The translations under genes were made by a program, and so were the position numbers. 64,000 bases of DNA from Desmodus rotundus (taxonomy: Eukaryota > Chordata > Mammalia > Chiroptera > Phyllostomidae): contig NC_071389.1 in the NCBI RefSeq assembly GCF_022682495.2, positions 178,436,056 through 178,500,055 of the forward strand, in the 5' to 3' direction. The number at the start of each line of letters is the position of its first letter. The first letter of the stretch is position 1. This document shows positions 1-11,890 of this stretch, piece by piece. The notes under the pieces are model-generated. The model saw only the letters and a list, made by a program, of their open reading frames with translations. It was not told the origin of the DNA and ran no database searches.

Positions 1-158
1 AGCACAAATTGCATGTATCTGTGTGTATGGAGTTAAGCATGTATCAGTGTTGTTACCAAAAAAGTGTATAAGACAGATCATGTATCATAGAAATGTACAG
101 TTGAAATTTATATAATCTTCTTAACCAATGTCACCCCAATAAATTTAATTAAAAATAA
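1..158 (+). mobile_element. L1 3' end fragment
   Basis: The sequence matches the 3' tail seen at 39015-39390: a run mentioning a date-like 'atcatgtatcatagaaatgtac' motif, then 'aatgtcaccccaataaa' and an A-rich end. This is the 3' terminus of a LINE-1 element in sense orientation. It lies in the KLRK1 intron upstream of the first exon in the window. Only the 3' end is present, so it is 5'-truncated or cut by the window edge. Confidence 0.6.
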
Positions 159-367
159 AGCATATAGGAAAATAATTCTTGTCCGCAATTCACTATAGGT
201 TTGTAAATTTTATTTTATTTTTTACAGTGAGGGAGACTTGTAAAAAGTAAAGAACACAGTTTTGGCATATCTGTCTATCTATAAATACATAGAGTTAGGT
301 CATTAGCTATAACCATAATGGCTTAATATTTGGCATTTTAGAGTTAGAACAAGAAAGGTATTTATCA

Positions 368-569
368 CTGGCTGATATGATTCAGTGGATTGAGTGCCAG
401 CTTGCAAACCCAAGGGTCACCATTTTGATTCCCCACGAGGGCACACTGCCTGGGTTGCAGGCCAGTAGGGGGCATGCAAGAGGCAACCACATGTTGATGT
501 TTCTCTCCCTCTATTTCTCTTTCTTTCCCCCCTCTCTAAAAATAAATAAATAAAAGCTTTAAAAAAAGA
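368..569 (+). mobile_element. Ves-type tRNA-derived SINE
   Basis: It has a tRNA-like head ('ggctgatatgattcagtgg', then a B-box-like 'tttgattcccca'), the 'gggcac..gcctgggttgcaggcc' body, 'gaggcaaccacatgttgatg', a pyrimidine-rich tract and an A-rich tail with AAATAAATAA repeats. This layout is characteristic of bat Ves SINEs. A degenerate target-site duplication (ggtatttat / gatatttag) flanks it. It is intronic in KLRK1. Confidence 0.85.
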
Positions 570-645
570 TATTTAGCCTTTCTAGAAAAAATCTACTATA
601 ATATTCAGACATGTGGAGAATTAATAATATATTCTTCCTTTCTAG

Positions 646-3600
646 AAAATTACTGTGGCCCATGTCCTAGAAATTGGATATGTTACAGAAACAACTGCTA
701 CCAATTTTTTAGTGAGAGAAAAACCTGGCTTCAGAGCCAAGCTTCTTGTATGTCTCAAAATTCCAGTCTCCTGAAGATATACAGCAAAGAAGACCAGGTT
801 AAGTATTGTTTTAATTCATCTTCCTATGTTTAGCCCTAACATATTTGGAAATTCTCTGGAACATGAACCTGAAATATCACATAGAGACACCAGGCTAACA
901 TATACCAACCATAAATCCTTCTGCATTAAGAATAACAAAGCAGTAAAAATAAGAAAAGACAAAATTTTCAGGTGTTATATGTGTGATGTTTAAGTTGGTA
1001 TTATGCCAGAGGACAGAATGCATTTTCCCCAAGAGCTGGGAAAACGAGTAAATGATTATGGTTTTGTCTTCAGTAAAATTATGAGAACTGACTTTATTCG
1101 TGATTTCAAACAGGATTTCCTTAAACTGGTGAAGTCCTATCATTGGATGGGACTCGTACAAAATGCAGCCAATGGATCCTGGCAGTGGGAAGATGGCTCC
1201 CTTCTCTCTCCCAGTCAGTAAGTCTCGACCAACAGGTGTCTCCTTGTGGATCTGTCTCTAAGCCATTCCTACCACCACGTAACTATCACGTTTTCCTTCA
1301 CACGCTGCCAGGACATTCCCACGTGCTACTAGAGTCAGCCAAACACCCTGAGGGACTAGATTCAGTACCGTGTGGAGCAGAGCAGCTCATACTCACACTG
1401 TTGAGTTCCACTAATCGATTGCTCTGTGCTAAGGACTGTGCAGGACGGGTCTTATACCATGTTCGTGGTACCGGTGCGGAGTCTAAAGCAGAAAGGTTAC
1501 GTGTCACATACGTTCTTTTATGACGTTATTACCAGAGCTGCTGAGATATAATTGGCATCCAATGAAGTACCCATTTTTAAAGTGTACAATTGTGATAAAT
1601 TTTGACAAATGTATACATCAAAAAACATTAATAACATCAGGACAATTAACATATTTATCTGTTGCAAAACATTCTCTTTGTACCTTTATAATCTGTCCTC
1701 CATGTCCTTCCTACCTAATTCTTTCTATCGCCAGTCAATAGGGTGCTTTCTGTCTCTATAGATTAGTTTGTAATTACAGAATAATGTAAAGGAGTTCTGC
1801 AGTATGTACTGTTTTTATGTCTGGCTTTTTTATTCAGGATATTTTGAGATTAGCCACCTCATAGCATGTATAAAGACCTTATTTTTTTTTTCGCCTGAGA
1901 GCTTTTCCATTTATAGGTGTTGCTCAGTATGTTTATTCTTTCATATATTGATGGATATTTGGGGAGTTCCCAGTTTCGGATTATTAAAAATAAAGCTACT
2001 TCAGAGGTCTCTGGTCAAGATAGTAGCATAAGTAAATGTAGTACTCTTATCCTCCAACGACCAAATCCAAATTACAACTAAACTGTAGGACAACCATTAG
2101 TCAGATCCTACCCCCCTTTGGTTTTGTCCCTGTGTCCTTTATACATGTTCCTGAAAAACCTTCCCCCTTCCCACCTCCCATTATCCTCTCCCACTTCCCC
2201 TCTGGTTACTGTCAGTTTGTTTAATTTTACTGTTTCTGGTTATATTTGGCTTGTTTATTTGTTTTGTTGATTAATTTCCCACTATAGGTGAGATCATATG
2301 GTATTTGTCTTTCAATGCCCGGCTTATTTCACTTAGCATAATGCTCTCCAGTTCCATCCATGCTGTCATGAAGGGTAGGAGCTCCTTCTTTCTTTCTGCT
2401 GCAGAGTATTCCATTGTGTAAATGTACCATAGTTTTTTATCCATTCATTTACTGATGGACACTTTGATTGCTTCCAGTACTTGGCTATTGTAAATTGTGC
2501 TGCTATGAACATTGGGGTGCATAGGTTCTTTTGGATTGGTGCTTCAGGGTTCTTACAGTATAATACCAGCAGTGGAATTGCTGGGTCAAAAAGAAGTTCT
2601 ATTTTTAGTTTTCTAAGGGAATTTTCTCTAGTTTCTTATGGTAAAAAGTAATACCCTAATAAGAAACCTTTCTCTTTTTTCTGATTGAAGCACTCATGCT
2701 ATTAATATGTTAGATGCTTTGGCAACATCCCCACATATTATGAGCTATATATTTTAATTCAGTTCAAAATCATTTCTTTTTTTAAGATTTCATTTATTTA
2801 TTTTTAGAGAGAGTAGAAGGGAGGGAGAAAGAGAAGAAGAGAAACATCAATATGTGGTTGCTTCTGCCATGCCCCCTATTGGGGACCTGGCCCGAAACCC
2901 AAGCATGTGTCCAACTGGGAATCGAACCAGTAACCCTTTGGTTCTCAGGCCAGCACTCAGTCCACTGAGCCACACCAGCCAGGGCTCAAAGTAGTTTCTA
3001 AATTCCCTTTTGCACTGTTCTTTGATCCATGAAATTTTCAGAAGTGTTAGTTGCCAGCATTTGGAAATTTCACAGAGATCACTGTGTTATTAATGTATAA
3101 TTCCATCTTGATCAAAAACATAGATTGTAACTAAAATTTAATTACATTTAATGAGTATGGCTCCATAGATCAGCCTAGAGTCTGTCTTCTGAGATACTAT
3201 ATATGTCCCTGTATACATTAGAATTGATTCAGATGACCCCATTTCTGTATGGCTCAAGATTTAGTTTTTGAAAAAAAAAGTTTATTCTCTAGGAATACAA
3301 ATAACATTTTGTACCACGTTATCTCATTTTCCCTCTCTGGATGTGCAAAAGTTCATTTTTGAAATCAAATCAATAGCATGCTAAATTTCTATTCATGCTT
3401 GTAATAAATAATCGCTGAATGCTACTTAATTTTCAGAAAGTGTGCATAGACAACTACAGGAGTGGATAGAACACAACTCCTTCAGGAGCTTCACACTCCA
3501 TCTGGAAATACAGTTAAGAACAAATAAGTAAAATTCCATGTGGTCAGTACTCTCAGGAAAACGATGAAAGTAGTATAGGAAAACAAACCTAGAAATTGAA

Positions 3601-4619
3601 GAAATGCATAAAAGCAATGATGTCAGAAAGAATGCAGTTGTAATGTGCATAGATAGACCAACTAGAGCTGTTTCTAAAAATCTCTTGATTTTTTCTCTTC
3701 TACTAGCTAGTTGTTTCTTTACAGACAGAATAGTTCTCAAACACACACACATGTATACATATAGGCCCAGATGATCATGGTCATTTTTGGTGTCAACTTA
3801 ATATTGAAGGAGCATCATTAATCTTTCCTCAGCCTTAACTTTCCTGCCTGTTCCTGGCAGAAAACAAATCACTATTTATTACATTAATCATATAAATACA
3901 AAATACTCCAGATAATAGAGTAAATAGATATACACATATAATGAACTCTACATGAGTTGTCTAAACACACACACATATATGTGTGTATATATACTGGAGG
4001 ATTTTTAAATTTAAAACATGTTCTTACCAAGTAAAACTGCATGTAATTGAAGAATATTGTATATTTTTCACAAAACAGAACAGAATTCTGAATTTATTTT
4101 AACCTAATTATTAGTTTTAAAAACTTTCTAAATTTTTCATTTCACTTGAGTATACATGTAAAAATATTCTCTTTATATGTATACATATAAAGAGACTTTA
4201 TATGACTTTCTAAATTGACATTTCCAATGTGTAAGAAATATGAATTATTTCTTATGATTTATAATAGAATACATTATAATTTATATTAGGATACACATGA
4301 TTTATAATAGAATGCATTTTTACTTTTATTATTGAAGTTAGCCATATTTTGCTAATCTATAAATTAAGAAAGTCCAGGCATATTCCTATGTCTTCTGAGA
4401 TAATATTATTTCATTACCTATATTTCAATCAATATTATTCATTTTTTATCTTTCTGCATTAATGAAGACATAAATGTAATTTGTCCTTCTCTCTATTCTA
4501 GACTAACATTGATTGAAATGGAGAATGGAACCTGTGTGGTTTACGGCTCCAATTTTAAAGGTTACACAGAAAACTGTTTGACTCCAAACACATACATCTG
4601 CATGCAGAGGACTGTGTGA
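646..4619 (+). CDS. KLRK1: KLRK1 (NKG2D), last three coding exons; 5' part outside the window
   Basis: NKG2D is the activating type II lectin-like receptor of NK and T cells. It is a homodimer that signals through DAP10 and binds MIC/ULBP-type stress ligands. Three exons with consensus splice sites encode the C-type lectin-like domain: 646-797 (152 nt, begins after TTTCTAG, contains [19 protein letters not shown]), 1114-1217 (104 nt, contains KSYHWMGL and SWQWEDGS) and 4502-4619 (118 nt, ends in [12 protein letters not shown] and TGA). Exon lengths and phases match the KLR family. The C-terminal residues are nearly identical to human NKG2D, and core ligand-contact residues (human Tyr152, Met184, Tyr199) are kept, while human Ile200 is Thr. 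No stop or frameshift is seen. The cytoplasmic, membrane and stalk exons must lie left of position 1. The last intron (3.3 kb) holds L1 and Ves insertions. Confidence 0.95.
1550..2002 (-). mobile_element. Old L1 fragment, antisense
   Basis: On the + strand this reads like the reverse of an ancient L1 3' region: 'ttttaaagtgtacaattgtga' near the start and 'tattgatggatatttgggg...attaaaaataaagctact' at the end. The latter resembles the reverse complement of the ORF2 'mandatory' C-terminal segment. It is duplicated at 26015-26450. It lies in the last KLRK1 intron. Confidence 0.55.
2002..2640. mobile_element. L1 5'UTR stub joined to antisense L1 3' end
   Basis: Positions 2002-2105 carry the start of an L1/HAL1 5'UTR in sense orientation ('ggtctctggtcaagatag'), the same start seen at about 26450 and, diverged, near 33803. 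At about 2105 it switches abruptly to the antisense 3' part of an L1. That part has a pyrimidine-rich 3'UTR and then reverse-complement ORF2 ending, 'cttatttcacttagcataatg', 'tattccattgtgtaaatg', to about 2640. The head-to-tail switch suggests a 5' inversion or a recombination between two elements. Confidence 0.65.
2779..2986 (-). mobile_element. Ves-type SINE, antisense
   Basis: It is the reverse of the Ves consensus order: an A/T tail at the left, a purine tract, 'catcaatatgtggttgc', 'gaatcgaacc' (the B-box complement) and 'gagccacaccagccagggc' at the right end. The imperfect repeat 'tcaaaatcatttct' / 'tcaaagtagtttct' is a probable target-site duplication. It lies in the last KLRK1 intron. 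Confidence 0.85.
3964..3993. repeat. AC/TG-AT microsatellite
   Basis: A short run of alternating AC then AT/TG dinucleotides (acacacacacatatatgtg...). It forms a small self-complementary block in the KLRK1 intron. No function is implied. Confidence 0.7.
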
Positions 4620-4857
4620 AGAGTTTATTGTTTATAAAATATAAAGGATTCAAAAGCAAAAACGTCATTCTCTGATTGTTCACCTGAAGAAAACAGCCAG
4701 AAGAAAATTCCACCAATATTGATTTATTTTTCATCTGACATGCCACGAACCATAATCAGCAGCAAACAAAGGCTAACAATTAAAGACTTTATCTTCTATA
4801 ACATGTTTTGTACAATTTTTAAGTTATTGAATGATGAACAAATTTATTCTGAAGTTT

Positions 4858-4863
4858 AATAAA
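4858..4863 (+). terminator. KLRK1 polyadenylation signal AATAAA
   Basis: A canonical AATAAA lies 239 nt after the KLRK1 stop codon, in a conserved 3'UTR. The same hexamer is kept at 27935-27940 in the duplicated copy. Confidence 0.55.
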
Positions 4864-5713
4864 TTGTTGATAATACCTACCGTTGAACTAAGTTTTGAAC
4901 TATAATGTTATTATTCACAAATGTTAAACTAATAAGGCTTTTAAAACTTTTCAAAACAATGCATTTGAAAATTAAATATGCTTAAAGGTGGGTAAAATAT
5001 ATGAGGATTCATTACATTTGCTATTTTTGAAGTTGTTCTAAAGTTGAAAAATCACCAAAAACACCCTCAACTTTCAAAATGCCACTACTAATTTTCTATA
5101 GCACATGAGAAATTTGGCAGAAATTGAGTCATTCCTTATAATAAGAACCTGGCACTGATGGCTACAAAAAAAGGAAATAAGAATTGGGTGTAGGGAGGCC
5201 TTACAAGACTTCTGGGGGGGAAATGGCACCTGGGTTAAAACCTGTAGAATGAGTAGAAATTTGGGCAAATCATTGAGGTAACAGCATCCTTGGCGATTGG
5301 AATAACACCTGCGTACACGCAGCAGTTGGAGGAGTCTTCCACAACCACTTCAGAGTCAGGAAATTGCTTAAATTCTCTTGGTCTTTACAACCATTTCCAA
5401 GCCATTGCTTTCCAGACTTGTGAAGAAGCTCATTCTCTCCAGGTCACACATATTCTCTGCCCCCTGTGGGTCGTGTGTTATTATAATGAAACAGAGAAGA
5501 GACTCCAGAAAAATACTAACAACTTGTGTTCCATGTAAAGCCACATATAGTGACTCAACTTTATTTAAAGCTTTGAAGTAATTGGTGGACTTAAAACGTG
5601 AATCATTAGACGTTTTCTTGGTTACCGCTCCAGTTTCATTAGTTGGAATCAGTGTGTTCAGATTATCTCTTTCTTCTTGATTCAGTTTTGGGAGATTGTA
5701 TGTTTACAGGAAT

Positions 5714-8700
5714 TTATCCATTGTCTACATCTATGAGTTTTGTTTTCTTGTTTTTATGTGTTGTTTTCAGTTTTATACCCCACATATGAATTATTCCATC
5801 TCCATATACTGTCTTCTTACGTATACAATAGCCACATTCTTGGCAGTCGCCGTCAAGTAACTGCCCATCTCGTACACATTTGTGATGATTAGAGGCAGTG
5901 TCAGCTTTTTTTAATGGGAGCCTAGAAGAGAAAAGAATTTCCATTTGAAATTAAATTATTTCACATATCAATTTATTATAAAAAGTTACTATGCACTTAT
6001 TAAATTATAAAGAAACATACATTTCTTTGGCAGATTTATTAGTACATAAATGAAAATACTGTTCTATCAACTGTTAAAGAAGCAAAATAGAAGAACTCCA
6101 TAACACTGTTCCACTAGTCAACCATAAAGCTAACAGAAAATGCCTGACTCAAAGTTTTCAGAAATCTGGAATTTAATGAAAAAAACTTACCATAGGGACT
6201 TGTTTAATGAAGAAAAAAGCTTCTAAGTTTTGGTAGGAAAGCATTTGTTTTATTCAAAACTAAATGAAAGAAACATGCTAAAAGTGAATTTAGTCTTGAT
6301 TATTATCTACGTGTGCTTGACAAAATGGAACTTTTTAAATTTATCTTAAGATAACTAGGTTGACCTGAATACCCTCTACATAATAGCATTTTACAACAAA
6401 AATCAGTGCTATATTTATTATCAGAGAATTTTTAAAAATTTGTGTCCCTACTCCTTTCAACACTTAAAAATTATTAAGAGACCCAAAGAAATGTTGTTAT
6501 TTGGGTATATTTATCAAAATATGTTATATTAAAAATCAATTCTGATATGTTTAAGAAGATTCATTGGTTTATATGTAACAATAAGAAAAATACAAATATA
6601 TTTTATGTTAATATAAGAATAATGTTTTCTAAATCAAAAGTAGGGCCAACATTGACATTGCTTGACAATTTAGCAAATCTTTAATTGTCCAGCATGATAG
6701 AAAAAACTTTTAAATCTGCTTCAGTGTTTAATCTGTTTTGATATGTGTCATAAAGCTTTAGGGATACTTTACCATTCACTCATAAGAAAAAGAGACTGAA
6801 AAGAGAAAATCACATTTCTATGTTACTTTAAAAATAGTTTTAAAAGTAACTTTACTTTTGATTTCACATCATATCGAAAGTGTCTTTGTACATCATGTGG
6901 TAAATGTTTGTGGTTCAGAGAAATAATAATTGAGTTTATACTTAGAAAAATATCTGGTTTATACTACAGTATAAATTGTTAACCTCTACACAAAACATTA
7001 TGGTTACTCATGTCTAAGGGTCAGACACATGATGAGTCCTGAGTTGGAGTAATCAGGATCAGATTTAACAGAGGACCTAACATCACAGAATTTAATATCT
7101 ACTCATGTGCACACTGGAGAATTAATTACTATTGCTATTCTGGGGCTGGTGTTTTAAAATAACAAGAAGGTACTTACCTGTGTAAGGTAGAAGCTGAGCC
7201 ATCTAGCCAAGCCCATTTCAGTTGGCTGCCATTGTAATATAAACTGATCCAGAGCTTTTCAAGATGCTCAGAACATAGCATCTTTGAGAATGTTTTTACA
7301 AAATCCTGGGTAGAATGAGAACAGAAAAAATAAAAAATAAATCTGATGCTTTTGGTTAGTTGTCTATGTACATAGAGGTTAAAACTTTTATTTACTTACT
7401 CAACATTTTATTTTTATCAGGAGTTATAGCACTATAATAAAAATGTTCTTGTTGTTTTTGACAGCTCATTAATAATCAATAATTTCCTTGTTTATCAAAC
7501 AACCAATATGGAGTCCTTAAAATACTCTGGGCATTGTACTGCATATTGAGTTTTGAAAGGCAATAAATAGACTTATTACCTAAGAATTTAAGAAAGATGC
7601 AAGTCAATTTAGTAAGCAATTGCTGCAGAAAGGGAAGTACAGGATAAAATGACAGTATTTGTCAGGAACTCCTATAGGACCAGGTGATCAAGATAAACTT
7701 TTTCATATTACTGCGATTTTAGGAAAAAACAGCCAAGTAAATAGGCACTTATTAGGGTAAGGATACAAAATGTTGGGAAGAAGGCAGTGAGATTGTGAGG
7801 AGAAGACTGCATTACACTGTAAGAAGTACATAAGGGGAGTATGTTACAATAAGCGGGTGAAGAAGTGGAAGTAATAAAACGCGAGTGGTAACTAAGGAGG
7901 CTGCAGAGATGGGCAAGAGGGCAGACATGAATACAACTCGCACAAGTTATGTCTTAGGGGCTCTCTACTGGGTCCTGAGGAAGAGTTTCAAGGGAGGGAA
8001 TAGCAAAATATAATTTGTGTTCTATAAATTTCCCTGTGCTGAAACAGTGATTGATCTCAGGAGAGAGAAAGCCTAGAGCCCCAGAAGTAACTCCCAGAGA
8101 AACTCCCTAAAATTTAAAAATACTTGTTTTTACCATCTCTGTGTCAGCATTTAATTTAACAACATTTGACCCCCAGCTGGAACAATGAAGTTTACAGTCT
8201 GTCCAAGGGCTCTTCTGTGTAGAAACAAAACAGCCTTTTCCCCACGGTGGCCCCAGGTGTCTTCACAAGGCTGACATTTCCAACCTAAATGAAAAATTAG
8301 AGTGGGTCTAAGTGTCTCCTATCACTGCAATTATATAGAGAAATGAGTTTTCAGGTTGTGAAAAAGAAATGAAAAGCAATACAGAAATTAGATGACAAAT
8401 AGGTTCACCCATTTTAAATTGCGGCCCCGTAACTAGTGCCGGCAAGGCTAAGACAGAACTTGTGACACTGAGTTTAACAGGACAATCTCGACACATCAGC
8501 ATTATCAACAGCTTCCAAGTGTAAAGGGTTTTTGGGAAAAAAATGTCTCTGGGTATCGAACACTGCATATGGGTGTAATATAATTAATTAATTATCGTAT
8601 ATGCCTACAAATAAAGAGGCACAGCATTTTTCTAACTCTTAGAAAGTGGAACTTTGTTCCTAAATTCCCTTGAACATTTAAGATCAACCCCTTCTGGTCT

Positions 8701-9428
8701 GTTTCCTGCCTGGAAGTGAGATTTCCTGAATGTTGCCCTGTTACTGAAGACCGAATCACAAATATGGGTTTGGTTTGTCACCTTTACACTAAGACAAAGT
8801 TGCTATTGCACAAAACACTTCGCTTGTTATGTGACACAGATAGGAAAATTACATTACCAATGACATCTGATTGGCACAATGTACTTGGAGAGGCATACAT
8901 GGACAAAACTAACAATAATACAAGTCTTACAAAAAAAACCCTAACAAAATATAGGTTAGAGCCTAGATTATAGAGAAATTGGTTCTGATTAGGAAAAACC
9001 TGAGGGAGATTTCTCTGAAGGAGTCCTCATGTAAGTCTAAGTAACAGATAAAGGTTAACGGGTAACAAAAGAAACAAGAGCTATTATTTCGGGTGAATGA
9101 GTCAGTAGGAAAGAGCCTCGGGGCAAAGTCAAAAAAGTTCAAGATAAACACTGCTTAGTAATCTGATGTGTCTTTTAAAATCATCTCTAGTAGAGAGACA
9201 ATACGCACTATATAACTAAATGGTGCAGAGGAAATTACGTTAGAAAATAAAAATAAAAGATCTTGAAGAGATTCCTTTCTTTCTACAAGCAATTAACAAG
9301 GTGACTTTTTTTCTAGGATAAAGACTTACACTTTTTGGCTACGATTCCAGCAGACACAAGGAGCATCAAGCAAATGATCCACAAAACCACTGACATTAAC
9401 TTCCATGAGGATGGCAGCGCAGAAGAGC
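5714..9428 (-). pseudogene. KLR-family C-type lectin receptor pseudogene between KLRK1 and KLRD1; family member not identified
   Basis: Four minus-strand exons with consensus splice sites follow the KLR plan. Exon 9330-9428 (99 nt) encodes a transmembrane segment (SWKLMSVVLWIICLMLL). Exon 8134-8284 is the first lectin exon, with CQPCEDTW, then WTDCKLHC and VVKLNADTEM. Exon 7178-7305 is the second lectin exon, with LWISLYYNG and KWAWLDGSA. Exon 5714-5921 is the last, with GQLLDGDCQECGYCI. The first lectin exon is 151 nt, where KLRK1 and both KLRD1 copies here have 152. One base is missing in the Cys codon after GEK, shifting the frame into an early stop. The second lectin exon is 128 nt rather than 104, about 8 codons longer. 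The last exon reads about 34 codons past the usual C-terminus. The cytoplasmic exon was not found. The 'WAWxDG' and 'LDGDCQ' motifs recall Ly49-like chains, but I cannot assign KLRA, KLRE, KLRH or KLRI. Confidence 0.75.
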
Positions 9429-9489
9429 CTATTGGAGAGAGATCAGCAGTAAATTGGTTCAACATCAGTTTCGATATACTTATTCACCA

Positions 9490-9610
9490 TTTTTTAATTT
9501 TTTCAACTATAGTTCACATTCAATATTATTTTGTATTAGTTTCAGGTGTACAGCAGAGTGGTTAGACAATCACAGCCTTTACAAAATGTCCTGTTTTTCA
9601 TAATCAAACT
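9490..9610 (-). mobile_element. L1 3'UTR fragment, antisense
   Basis: 'gtattagtttcaggtgtacagc' followed by 'agtggttagacaatca' is the reverse of the 3' terminus seen in sense at about 56340-56400 (accactctgctgtacacctgg). It is a short, old fragment just upstream of the pseudogene's membrane exon. Confidence 0.6.
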
Positions 9611-9799
9611 GCAGTACATACCTATAGACCTTACCTGGCTGAGTTATTCTGCACATCTGCCAATTCATTATGTTGTTCTGGAGGTAATGGTCCGGATATT
9701 AATTTTAATATTAAATGTAAGATTGAAGTATCTATACTCATTTTTAATTAAAATATTTAAAAGTTCTATACAATAATATTATACAATTTGAAAATTTAA

Positions 9800-11885
9800 G
9801 AAATGATTCACAATAAATTAAAATCCAGTAACTAATTGTTTCACTCAGAAGCACATCACCATCATTCTGCTTTGTCGCCTTAATTAACTGTGTCATTACA
9901 TTTTTAATAAATGTGTTTAAGTGGACTGCATGGTGTGCCCTCTCATGTATGTGTCACAGTCTTTTCGCTATTCTTCTCCCTTAAACATCGGGTAATTTCC
10001 ATTTTTCTATGAAAACAAATATTGCAATATAGTGTGTCGTCAAACTGTTACTGTCAAGTTCGACGTTTTATAGGCAAACATTCTTGACAGTAGTTTCTTT
10101 TCAATTTATATATTTACATTTTCTTCATCTACCTGAATTTGAACACTTTAATGAACATACTATTTAAGTTTCTTCTGTGAATAATTGGATGACATATTTT
10201 TACCCACTGGGGGTTTTACAGTTGTTGATACTTATTTTAAGGAGCCTATCATATATGCAATATATTAACTCTTCAACTGTTCTTCTTGTATTTATTCCAC
10301 TTCTTGTTTTTCTTTTTAAAATTTTGTTAAAGAAATTTTAAGTATTATTTAGACCTGTCCATGACTTTATTCTTATGAAAACATTATGGAAAAATCAATA
10401 CCTTAGTTTAAATTCAAACTATCCTATTTTAAAATTTTATTTTTTATTTAAAAAATATAAATGCTTTTGTGGAAAATTAGGAAAATAGGAAAAATTATAA
10501 AAATATCAATAGTAACATCACAACCTAGAAGCCACCATTTCTAAAATTTTGGAATTTACTTAAAACACTCAAATCTCCAGTATTTTCTTATTTATCTTAT
10601 TGGATTACATGTATAAAGTTCTTCCAATATCCACTATGTTACCTAGTCCTCCCACTTAATCTAACCCCTTCGATTTATTTTAAAAGCCATTTTACATCTT
10701 TCTAATCTAAAAAGGATTCACACAAGAAAATGAACAAACAAACTGCCCCCCTTTTCCTTATGCAGGGGCATTCTTTTCTAGCTATCCAACTATCTCTTTC
10801 CGCCACTTCTCCTTTGAAATTTTGAATGAACAATGTAAATTCACTAATTCCTATTCCTACATATTTTTGTTTCCTTCCTCACCTCCATTTTGGACTGTGC
10901 CTCTGTGAATAGTACAGCTGCTCTCAAGAATGTCACTGAGGGTCACGTTAGCGGCATGTCTAGGTATCTTGCTGGCTTACAGATACAATTTTACATCACT
11001 GATCTTTCCCTACTTGAAATCTCTCCTTTTGTATGCCTCAAAGTCTCAGCATGAAACTGATTGAAAATCATGACAGGTGATAGGATTTTATATTCTTTAT
11101 ACATGCTTTCCTCTACCTATTCAACCTGGAAAAATATTTGATTATTTTTAAGTACCTCATTTATTAATGTGGAAGTTAACCCTCACCTTCCACCCAAACC
11201 CATCCCACATTTTTTCCTTAACAGGTAGAATAATTACCTTGTATTTTAAGATAATACATTTATTTGTTGGTTTATACACCATTTGTCATTTAAATTTTTA
11301 ATGGAATTAAATGCATTTATCTTACCTATAAGCTGAGCTTGTAAGGGTGAATGAGTTAACTAGATAGGGGAAGCAAATAGGAAAAGCTTAGTAAGCAAAG
11401 AAAATAGTATTTGCATATTTCTTAAGCCAGGAATGAACCTTCTGTATTGGTAGAATTATTTTTTGTGTTTATTCCTAAATACTTTAATCTTATTTATCAT
11501 TACATAAATAAGGTTTTTCATCCCTTTTTCTTCTAATTGCTTTCATTTGTGTAAATAAATGCCATATATTTTCACATATTACTTTCACAAACTGCTGATT
11601 TCCTGAATTTCTTATTGAGTTGGGTTTGTCATTGATTCTCTCATATTATTTAGATATGTTATCACATCATGTGGAAATACTGAGTTTTTCTTTTAATTCC
11701 ACTTTTATCTTTTTATTTATTGTTTTTTTATTTTCTAACCTAGTTACATTGGCTAACACAACCAGACAGGGTCAACAAGGAGTGTAGATAATCGTCATCA
11801 ATACCATTTTTCTGACTCTAATGGAATACCTCAAAGGTTTTCCTACATAGTAGAACGCTGGTTTCAGAATACACACACATAACTA
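9800..11885. other. AT-rich intergenic stretch with no recognised gene
   Basis: I see no lectin exon, RNA gene or clear repeat boundary on either strand. The missing 5' exon(s) of the minus-strand pseudogene should lie here or further right, but none could be recognised. Confidence 0.5.
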
Positions 11886-11890
11886 TATGA

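Noticed and set aside
5290..5538. 82-codon + strand frame, duplicated at 28376-28624
   Set aside because: It is conserved between the two KLRK1 3' blocks because of the segmental duplication. It lies downstream of the polyadenylation signal, has no family signature, and similarity alone does not show coding.
11320..11400. Candidate 5' exon of the minus-strand lectin pseudogene with a GTAAGA donor
   Set aside because: There is no start codon or cytoplasmic motif in a compatible frame, so a donor-like site alone is too weak.
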